A stretch of DNA of 56,562 nucleotides, taken from assembly GCA_033085395.1 (NCBI GenBank), contig JANQBS010000250.1:1-56562 (forward strand), in the 5' to 3' direction. The notes beneath the pieces were generated by a model. That model saw only the letters and a program-made list of their open reading frames with translations. It did no database searches and was not told the origin of the DNA. A program made the position numbers and the translations under genes. Below are positions 1 through 7,939 of this stretch, in pieces; position 1 is the stretch's first letter, and each line of letters begins with the position of its first letter. This DNA comes from Xanthoparmelia taractica. Lineage: Eukaryota; Ascomycota; Lecanoromycetes; Lecanorales; Parmeliaceae.

Positions 1-240
1 CTAGAATAATAACTAGAATACGTTCGTATAATTCTATATAGAGTAACTTCTTCTATATATAGTATATTTCCCATATTTCTTCATATAATATAAAATACCC
101 CTGCATATATTAGAAATTTCCTAGATTATTCCATGATATCAGCACGTCTCCTAGATTATTCCGTAAAAATCAAATAATATGATCTTAATATCATATCATA
201 TCATGGTATGGTATCGACACCTCATATCCCAGACCATTCC

Positions 241-258
241 AGACCTTTCCGACCCGTA
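241..258. mobile_element. Orphan MITE terminal repeat
   Basis: ACCTTTCCGACCCG followed by TA at 243-258 matches the outer end of the MITE terminal repeat, but the adjoining bases do not match the MITE interior and no partner end is seen to the left. It is either a truncated or divergent family member or a chance survivor. Confidence 0.45.
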
Positions 259-1499
259 TACTCAGTAGTGAAAAGCTTGCTAAGTCACGTGATATCGCGA
301 CTACAGGCGTATTTTAAATAATTTTTCTTTATCTATTTAATAGCAACGTGACTAGTATTTAAAGACTCTATAGTGTAGTGAAATAGATACTGCAAATATT
401 ATATAAATAGCCCCGATTTTTAATGATTAGCCTAGTCATTACTACAATTAATTTAATTCGTTAGGGTTCTAACTCGAACCCGGCTGGGCCAACATGATAT
501 CAATAAGAATCTTTTCGCAGACGCAATTGACGTCGTTTAGAGATCTCTTGCTCTCTTAGATATCGCGTGTTTTTTATCTATTTTACTATCTTCCGTAAGG
601 GCTAATTAATATATCTTGGGTTATACTTCTACTTCTTTCGTTTGAGACTATTAATAAGAGTATTGAAATCTAATTCGCCTAGAATCTTTCGCTTTAATTG
701 AGAATATGAGATCGTAGTCGAGACGGGCGAGAAGGCTAGTAGTTTATTAGAACGCTGAAATTAATAAGATATACGCGAGCGTATTCGATTATCGAGATTA
801 TTAATAGTTACTAGAAAGATAGATTAATAAGAGAAGATTATAGTAATAATATAATCGTGATATAGAAGAATTTAAAAGAGCTATATAGTCTTAATCGTAA
901 GGCTTCGTGAGGCTTCGAACTTTAATCGATCTACGATCGCAAGGCCTTCGATTTAATTTCTAAATATTATAGTCGTTACTCGTTTAAATCTAAAGATTCT
1001 AATATTATTTAAAAGCGTATATCTATATCTATATTTTTACTTATTTATATTAGTATTATATAGTATATAACGATAAAGAAAGTAAATTATATAAATATTA
1101 AAAACTATTATTTTAAGGCTTAGTCTTACAATACTTTTTATTTAAAACGTTTCCTCTCTTAAATTTATTAAGTAATGCTTTAACTCGAAAAAAGAGAATT
1201 AAGTAATATTTTAGCGTAAAATTTACGAAATCTAATAATTTAATTAACTAGACTATATGAGCTTAAATTCTCACTTTTACAACTTCAGTAACCAGAAAGA
1301 AAGCAAGCTTTTTAAAAACGCTTCGCGATCTAGAAATCTTTCTAGACTTAACAGATTAGCTATAATTCTTAATCTCACGCTATACGTAGCTTATTAATCT
1401 ATTATAAAAGCGTAAGACCTTACTTATTAAGAAACTAGAAGCTAGGGTTAAGAAATCTACGCGTAAGAGCACGTCTATTCAAGTTCTATTCTATATATC

Positions 1500-1830
1500 T
1501 ATAAAAGTAGAGGTTAAAGCTTTTTATAAGCTATAGAAAGTCTTTACTAGTCTTATATTTCTAGCTTACTACAACGCTATAAGATCTCTATTTATTAATC
1601 TTAACGCTTTTAAAAGCTTCGAGATTACTATTATAATATATTATATTAAGCGAGATTAAATAATCACTAAAGATTATATTTCTTAAGTTAAGATATAATT
1701 ATTTATATGTTTAAGTAAGTATCTAAACGATTCGAAACGTAGCTATTAATTAACTAAATTAAAAGTAGTAGATATTATCTAGATTATAAAAAAGATTTAT
1801 TATATACTTAAGTCTAATCTAAAATCTTTA
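1500..1830 (+). mobile_element. Decayed Ty3/Gypsy RNase H fragment
   Basis: Reading forward from about 1502 gives a frame with several stops that still follows the RNase H part of fungal Gypsy polyproteins. There is a run resembling 'LFIDLDASKxFG' (here LFINLNAFKSFE), then a Tyr-x-x-Lys-Arg-Asp segment, then LSKYLNDSKRSY followed by a stop where Trp is expected, and a Leu-rich helix with a further stop at an expected Trp. The substitutions (Asp to Asn, Gln/Trp to stop) are those expected from C-to-T and G-to-A changes. It is a dead fragment. Its reverse transcriptase and integrase parts are not contiguous with it. Confidence 0.7.
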
Positions 1831-2448
1831 GTAGTAAGCTACGATATCTATCTTCAGATAAATAAGTCTTAATACTATTAGTATTGAAGAACTTAATCGT
1901 TCGGCGACGAGATTCAGATATACGTTCTACTAACTACGAATCTTCTATTACTACTTACAGTAGTCAGAAGAGCTAAGAGATCTTAGGTCGCGTTATATTA
2001 GACTTAAAGCGTGAGCGAAGAGTCTAATACGACGCGATAATAATAAGAAATATCGAGATACGAAAATTATTCAACGCGTGCTATTTAACTCGTACTTAGA
2101 TCTAACGTTAATTCTATTAATTGGTGAATATAATATTATCTAGACACGCGATAGAATACTCTTAGATTTAAGCTTATTCTAAGATTATTAGTCTTTCGAC
2201 GTGAAGAAAAAGCGAGAATAAAAAGAATCGATAGCGTATCTTACTCGCATTAAGACCCGAAGCTACTACTAAGTATAAAGATAGTAATAAATATAATATT
2301 ATCTATACTATTAGAATAAGAGCTTAATTAATAAGAGTATAGAATAAATATATAACTAGAACTACGAAATATATAAAAACGTCTATTCTTATAAGATATA
2401 ATCGATCTAATAAGAGAGATCTCTATAGATAACTATTAAACCATATGA

Positions 2449-2545
2449 GTTCAAATAGGGTGCGCCTTCGTATAAAGCGCGGCACTCGAACTTATAAGTT
2501 ATATTTTTAACCCTATAATATAATTAAAAAGCGCTCTTATAATAA
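2449..2545 (+). repeat. 97-bp direct repeat, copy A
   Basis: The segment starting GTTCAAATAGGGTGCGCC recurs at 2942-3038 in the same orientation, 493 bp downstream. The two copies differ at roughly ten positions, all C/T or G/A transitions, and copy A carries more of the A/T states. Neither copy shows a protein frame. It may be part of a non-coding repeat or the end of an element; the family is not recognised. Confidence 0.8.
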
Positions 2546-2941
2546 TATCGCGCTTCGATTCGAGTTTAGTTAGTTCGGGTACTTTAAAGTACTTTCGATT
2601 ACACTCGAATTAGAAACTTTATTACACTATTAATTATTTTTAGATAAAGCGTCGATTCGCAAATAAAAGCGAGATTCTAAATTCGATCTTAACTTTAATT
2701 AAAACTTTTAAACGAGATAAATTAATTTCGAGTTAAAAGAGTTTAATGTGATCTAACGAAAATAATCTAAGAATTTAATTCTTAAAGCTCTAATAGTCTT
2801 ATCTTTAAAAATCGTTTTGATATTACTAAGATTAAAATTCTAGGATCGTCGTTCTACGCTACGAGAGAAGTCTAGAGTTATTAACGCTTAAGACGCCGAG
2901 AACGTCGCCCTAAAATAGGGGATAATTATTAGATTATATAG

Positions 2942-3038
2942 GTTCAAATAGGGTGCGCCTTCGTATAAAGCGCGGCACTCGAATTCATAAGTCATATTTT
3001 TAGCCCTATGGTACAATTGAAAAGCGCCCTTACAATAA
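2942..3038 (+). repeat. 97-bp direct repeat, copy B
   Basis: Second, less mutated copy of the segment at 2449-2545. It keeps CCC and TACAATTG where copy A has TCT-like and TATAATTA states. The core GTGCGCCTTCGTATAAAGCG is identical in both copies and unusually GC-rich for this island. Confidence 0.8.
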
Positions 3039-3481
3039 CGCGAAATAGACTATCTATAAAGAATCTATAAGACGTAGTATATAATAGTAGTAACTACTTT
3101 GAAGCTTAAGCACGTATATATATAGTCTTAGAGATCTTATTTCTTTACTAGACTCTAATCTCTAATGAATTACTCTCTTTAGAGAAAGTAAAATAATCGT
3201 AGTTTATTAAGATTCTAGAAGAGACTATCTATATAGCTTAAGAGAATAAATTCGCGTGTCGATACTTAGAGTGTAAGTATACTTAATACTATATACTTAA
3301 GAAGCAAACTACGATTGATCTAGAGTAAGAGATCTTATCTATCTTAAGAGTTTACCTCTATTAAGAGAGTAAAGCTAGAATAGAAGAAAAGCTATAATAG
3401 ATTAATCTATATTTAAATATTAAAAGATATTAATTTTATATCTAAGAAGTTAAATACTTTAAACTATTAATTATAATTAAA

Positions 3482-3684
3482 GAATTAAAAATAGATTCTT
3501 AAAAGATTAAAATCGTTATTAAAAAAAAGTTTATACGTTATATTAAAGACGTTTAAGTTTTTCTTAACTTTACTAATTTCTATAAAAGATTAATATATAA
3601 TTATTTTAAAATAGTAGTCTCTTTATTAATATTAACTTAAAAAGATTATAAGTTATTTATATTCGCTTAAATTAAGAATAAATC
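3482..3684 (+). mobile_element. Decayed Ty3/Gypsy reverse transcriptase fragment
   Basis: Frame 2 from 3482 reads a segment corresponding to the 3' end of a Gypsy reverse transcriptase. An ELKIDS-stop-KIKVI motif matches the usual 'xxxDPEKVKAI', and IKDV-stop-VFLNFTNFYKRLI matches 'IKDVQxFLGFANFYRRFI'. This is followed by SLLILT-stop-KDYK, matching 'PLTxLTKKD'. The stops sit at expected Gln/Lys positions and the Gly-to-Asn and Arg-to-Lys changes are G-to-A type. The fragment is cut off on its right by the MITE at 3687. Confidence 0.8.
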
Positions 3685-3686
3685 TA

Positions 3687-3957
3687 CGGGTCGGAAAGGT
3701 GTGGTATATTTGATGGTATGGAACTAGTTTTTCGAATACCGTATCGAAAGGTATGGGATATTCCATATTCTCATTGAGTTTTTAATAAATATATTACGTA
3801 ATATTTTTTTAATTCTAAGAATACGTAAAAAGCTTAAGCGAACGCTTATATAATTATAAAATTCTATAAATAGATTAAAAAGATATAATTTTTTAAAAAA
3901 AGTTGAAAAAAAGTTAAAAACGACTATGTTTAACAGATACCACACCTTTCCGACCCG
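3687..3957 (+). mobile_element. MITE copy 1 (TA target, 21-bp terminal inverted repeats)
   Basis: A 271-bp non-coding element bounded by perfect 21-bp terminal inverted repeats beginning CGGGTCGGAAAGGTG and flanked on both sides by TA (3685-3686 and 3958-3959). TA duplication is typical of Tc1/mariner-Fot1-Pogo type transposons, so this looks like a miniature derivative mobilised by such a transposase. No transposase frame is inside; the 73-residue minus-strand frame here is AT-rich filler. It abuts the decayed Gypsy reverse transcriptase fragment. A second copy lies in opposite orientation at 4797-5068. Confidence 0.88.
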
Positions 3958-3980
3958 TAAATAAATCTTAGTAACGCGCG

Positions 3981-4190
3981 TTTATGAAGATTAATATTAA
4001 AAGTTCTAAATAGCGCTAAAACTCTTAATATTCTTAACATTCCTGCAAATTTAATAAATTCTTGAATAGCTTTATTTTTTAGTAATAATATTTTATATAG
4101 TTACGTATATACTCGTTTACCCGCTTAGTAGAATTATAGAGTCGTATATCCCCTCTCTTACGACTCTCTCAATACTTATTATCACCTCGT
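3981..4190 (-). mobile_element. Decayed Gypsy integrase zinc-binding (H2C2-like) fragment
   Basis: On the minus strand about 4180-4067 reads a frame with stops containing KRVNEYIRNYIKYYY, matching the integrase HHCC pattern 'xxDVexYIRxCxxCxxxK' with both Cys changed to Tyr (TGT to TAT, a G-to-A change). Just downstream, 4042-3981 on the minus strand is a RIP-mutated homologue of the better preserved sequence at 5392-5440, including two copies of the 9-bp unit that is expanded there. This fragment is opposite in orientation to the reverse transcriptase fragment across MITE 1. Confidence 0.55.
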
Positions 4191-4796
4191 AAACGAATAA
4201 TTTTAGTAATATATCTCGATATACGTTCTATTCACCTTTAAATTCTCGCTTACGTAAGTTTTACTTCTTAGTAATACTTCTAAGTCTCTTCGATCTTCTT
4301 TCGAGTTTTTAATATTTTTAATCTTTTATAGTTCAGTCTTAATATAGTAAAGCGAATTAATATCGAGCTTTTATTATAGCTTTCGTAAGAGTCGATTTTT
4401 TAATAATCTTATAGAGTTAAAAATTATTACGTTTTAGAATTTTAAGAATATTTATTAATAATAAATCTTACTTAGTAGCTAGTATAAAAGAGATCTTTTC
4501 TCGTCTATAGCGATTCTTTCGTACGACGACTAATATAGTATTCTTAACTTTCGATATAATAACTAGAGAGCGTCTAGATTCAAGAGTATTCGTAATATGT
4601 GATAAGAGAAGTTTTTTAGACTTAATTAGATTATATTCTCTATCACAAACTTACTTTTAAAGATAATCGACGATCTAACGAGATATTTTAATAATTGTAG
4701 TAATAATCTTAATTGTAATATTAGCTTCGACTAAAGCGAGTATTTAAATTCTAATTTTATCGTTATAATTAACGCTCTAAGTATTATATATATTTA

Positions 4797-5068
4797 CGAG
4801 TCGAAAAGGTGTGATATCTATTGAATATAGTTGTTTTTAACTTTTTTTTAACTTTTTTTAAAAAATTATATCTTTTTAATCTATTTATAGAATTTTATAA
4901 TTATATAAGCGTTCGCTTAAGCTTTTTACGTATTTTTAGAATATAAAAAATTATTACGTAATATATTTATTAAAAACCCAATGTGAGTATGGGATATCTT
5001 ATATCTTTCGATATGGTATTCGAAAAACTAATCCCATACCATCAAATATACCACACCTTTCCGACCCG
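4797..5068 (-). mobile_element. MITE copy 2, inverted relative to copy 1
   Basis: A 272-bp element flanked by TA on both sides (4795-4796, 5069-5070). Its right end carries the same terminal repeat as copy 1 unchanged; its left end has RIP-type changes (CGAGTCGAAAAGGTG instead of CGGGTCGGAAAGGTG). The interior is the reverse complement of copy 1 throughout, including the segment around ATTACGTAATATATTTATTA. It has no coding capacity. Confidence 0.88.
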
Positions 5069-5355
5069 TATATATATTATTAAATATTAGAGAAAACTAA
5101 GAGTATTATTATTTATTATATTATATAGAGTAGATATATATACGAAGTCTTTATGTTCTTCTTCTATTTCTCTATATTAATATACTTAGTATTAATACTA
5201 ATATAATATACGCATAGCACGTATATCGCTACTATATATCTCGAATACATAAAATTATATATAAATGCATATACTTCGTATATATACACTTTATATATAT
5301 AGTATTAACGTCGCTACTATACAAAGCATTGATATTTAGAATATTTAGAGTATTT

Positions 5356-5400
5356 GCCAAGAATGCCAAGAATGCCAAGAATGCCAAGAATGCCAAGAGT
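5356..5400 (+). repeat. Five tandem copies of a 9-bp unit GCCAAGAAT
   Basis: Units occupy 5356-5364, 5365-5373, 5374-5382, 5383-5391 and 5392-5400 (the last ends AGT). The flanking sequence 5392-5440 is homologous to the minus strand of 3981-4042, where only two decayed units (GTTAAGAAT, ATTAAGAGT) occur. The array is therefore an expansion of a two-copy motif from a transposon, and it lacks the C-to-T decay seen around it. Confidence 0.9.
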
Positions 5401-5706
5401 TTTAGCGCTATCCAGGACTTCTAATATCGATCTTCGTAAAGAGCTTAAATACGTATTTACTATAATATTAATTCTAATATATTTTAATTCTAAGAAAGAA
5501 ATATAATTAAAAATAAATATATTAAACTACGTAATAATTATAATTTTCTTATAAAAAGATAAAGATAGTAAGGAGCGTCTTGGATCATCCTTCAAAGCGA
5601 TCATTTCTTGCTTATCTGGCAAGTATGGTCGTCCATCATCATCCACGCATCTTTCTCCTCCCCCGCCGTCACCCCTCTACACTCCCGCCCCGACTGCGAT
5701 AAACCC

Positions 5707-7215
5707 CTACGCCTTCCCATTCCCTCCAACCGCCCCATCCCCACTCCTCGCCTTTCCCTTCCCCACCACCCTCAACCCCGCCACTAGCAAAACCAACCCC
5801 TCAACCCCCAACACAACAGCCAGCGTGACCACGGCGCCGATGACGCCCGCGACCGGTCTACTCACACCCCCACCACTCCCTCCCTGTCCGCCCTGTCCGC
5901 CTGAAGAGGAGGAAGAAGCAGGCGCCGTAGACGCAAATCCAGCGCACACCCCCGTCTGATTCCCACACGCAGCGCACCAATCCTTTTGATCGTCAATCGC
6001 AAACTTGTTCATGCCGCTCGCGAAATCATTCCAACTGAGCGCCAGCTGCTGCTGTCCGAACAGCGGGTACGGCGTCGGCGTCGACGTATTGCCCGTCGTG
6101 CCGTTATGCCACAGGAACCGGACCTTGAGATCCTGGACCGCTGGAAAGGGTTTCGGCGCCACGTCCGTGAAGAGCTCGAACGTCATCGTCGATGCGTAAT
6201 CTGGGATGCCCATCCAGTCGTCGCCGAGCGACGTCAAGTTCGCGAGGCCGAAGAAGGATTGGAACTGCGCGTAGGCGCCCAACTGGAGGGTTATGAGGGG
6301 GCTGCCGGTGCCCTGCGTGGTGATTGTTTTGTTGAGGGAGGAGACAATTTGAGCGGCGAGGGTGGCGCCGGCGATGGCGCGGACGGGGGCGCTGGCGTTG
6401 TAGGCTAGGGAGAATTCGTGGGTATCCGCTAGGGTCCGGAGGTGGAGGCGGGTGGAGGGGGTGAGGAGGTCGGAGGAGGGGATGCTGGCGTTGTGAATGG
6501 TGGCGACGTTAAGAAGGTCAAAGACTGGGTAGATTAGTTGGGTTCTTTGTTAGGGCGGTTGGCAGGGGGGATGGTTTGTGGGGTGAGATATCTTACTGGA
6601 GTAAGCATTGGCGAAGTTGGCCTGGTCGGCGTTGAAAGTGGTGTTGATGGTTGGTAGGACGCTGCTGTAGAAGGCTTGGGTGCTTCTCAGGAGATCCTTG
6701 TACTCGGGAGAGTTGTAGTATTCGTTTGAGCTGATCTCCGCGTTTTCGCAATTACTCGAGCCTTGTAGCCATGCTTGGTCCTCGCTACCAGTGCCGGTGG
6801 CGACTGTTTGGATGGGGATGAGTTGGTATCCGTTGAGCGGCGCTGCGACCACGGTGCCATTGGCTAGAGTCTGCGATCCAAGTGTAGTGCCGACAGGAGG
6901 GTAGAGGCCTTGCAAAAAGCCCTGCGCCGAGGGCGTGAGGACGGTATCAAGAGGCGACGAGGCAGATATCTGGGATAGCTTGACATTGTTCGGCTCGATG
7001 CCATTGATGGGGGAGGTGCCATTGATGTAGTTCTCGCGGAACCAAGTGCCCGAGGAGAATATTTCACTGTAACCCAAGTCTGTGAGTTTGGTGGGAGGCC
7101 ATGCTTTAGTTGTGCGGTCGCCGTGGCGGGAGAAGATGTAAAGGCCGAGGACAGTCTCTGCCGCTTGGGTGATGGGAAGGAGGATGGCGAAGGGGAGGAT
7201 GGTCTGTGGGAGCAT
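5707..7215 (-). CDS. Histidine-phosphatase-superfamily protein, secreted and membrane-anchored
   Basis: Two exons, 7215-6597 and 6524-5707, separated by a 72-bp GT-AG intron, encode 478 residues. The Met at 7215 was chosen because it is followed directly by a signal peptide (about residues 1-19). The catalytic RHGDRT motif of branch-2 histidine phosphatases (acid phosphatase/phytase-like) is at residues 30-35. The C-terminal half has many Asn-x-Ser/Thr sites, a Ser/Gly-rich linker, a transmembrane helix at about 430-460 and a short basic tail, so the enzyme domain should face the wall. The usual second catalytic His-Asp near the FFGLANL motif is not visible; that place reads LQLGAYAQF. Phosphatase activity is therefore uncertain. 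The gene ends only ~130 bp from the transposon island. Confidence 0.88.
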
Positions 7216-7939
7216 GTTGTCGAATTGTCGACTTCTCTTCAACCAATGACAGGTGAGGAAAGAGGAGGAGGAGAAGGAGGAGGAGAAGTACTTGCCCATT
7301 GATTGAGTTGTATATGTGTAGGTCAGTTAGCCTTAACAATACACGTTAGGTAAACTTGAGTTACCTGCCGGAGAAACTCGCCCTGACATCGAACCCCACA
7401 TTCGACGTGAAGTCCAGCCCCTCGCTTGACTAGTATGTATTTGGTCTAGTAAGCCCCCGGATGCTACCAAGCCAGATGGGGGAAGGTCGTTGACCCCCCT
7501 CCGTTCTCTCCCATCACGCTTCAGAAACTAACGACAAGGAGACGTTCGTGCTCATAGCCCAATGTGCAACATGCCTTTGTGCTGGCTGTTCCATGTGCAT
7601 ATGAATCCTTAGGTACGAGATACAATCGATGCGGCACAATTTAGACAAGCGTCAAAGCCACGGTAGCAGCGTGCAAAATATATGTTCCCCGATATGGGAT
7701 GTTGTTCTTTCTTTAAAGGGAGGTATCACGAACTGAACAAATGAAATCCTGCTCAAAATGCCATGGTACACACGTCCAGCTGGTATAAGATGCATATGCG
7801 TGCTGTGCTCCGCTGTGACCGTGACAGGTCGCATCCAATGTCATGCGAAAAATCTTCCCCCACCGGGACAATCAAGGGGGGTACAAGAAACGAAATCTTG
7901 GAGCCAGATGGAGCTTCCTCGCCCCGTACCTTCGTAGAA
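7216..7939. other. Intergenic, phosphatase promoter and striatin 3' region
   Basis: About 720 bp of mixed composition between two minus-strand genes. It must hold the phosphatase promoter and the 3' untranslated region of striatin. Short frames exist on both strands but none has recognisable protein character. Confidence 0.6.

Larger units (their letters stand above)
1..5575. repeat. AT-rich RIP-decayed transposon island
   Basis: This stretch is very AT-rich with almost no open reading frame, unlike the balanced composition after about 5575. Recognisable pieces are Gypsy RNase H, reverse transcriptase and integrase fragments, two MITEs, a 97-bp duplicated segment and a 9-bp tandem array, each listed separately. 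Copies of the same sequence inside the island differ almost only by C/T and G/A transitions, and stops fall where Gln or Trp codons are expected. Both are what RIP produces. The right border lies only ~130 bp beyond the stop codon of the first gene. No functional gene is seen. Confidence 0.9.

Noticed and set aside
3724..3945. 73-codon minus-strand frame in MITE 1
   Set aside because: It lies inside a non-coding MITE, is composed of AT-rich codons (Phe, Leu, Ile, Lys, Asn), and is not kept open in the second copy.
5356..5400. Short regular repeats suggestive of a CRISPR-like array
   Set aside because: Units are 9 bp, contiguous and without spacers, in a eukaryotic nuclear genome; it is a microsatellite-type expansion.
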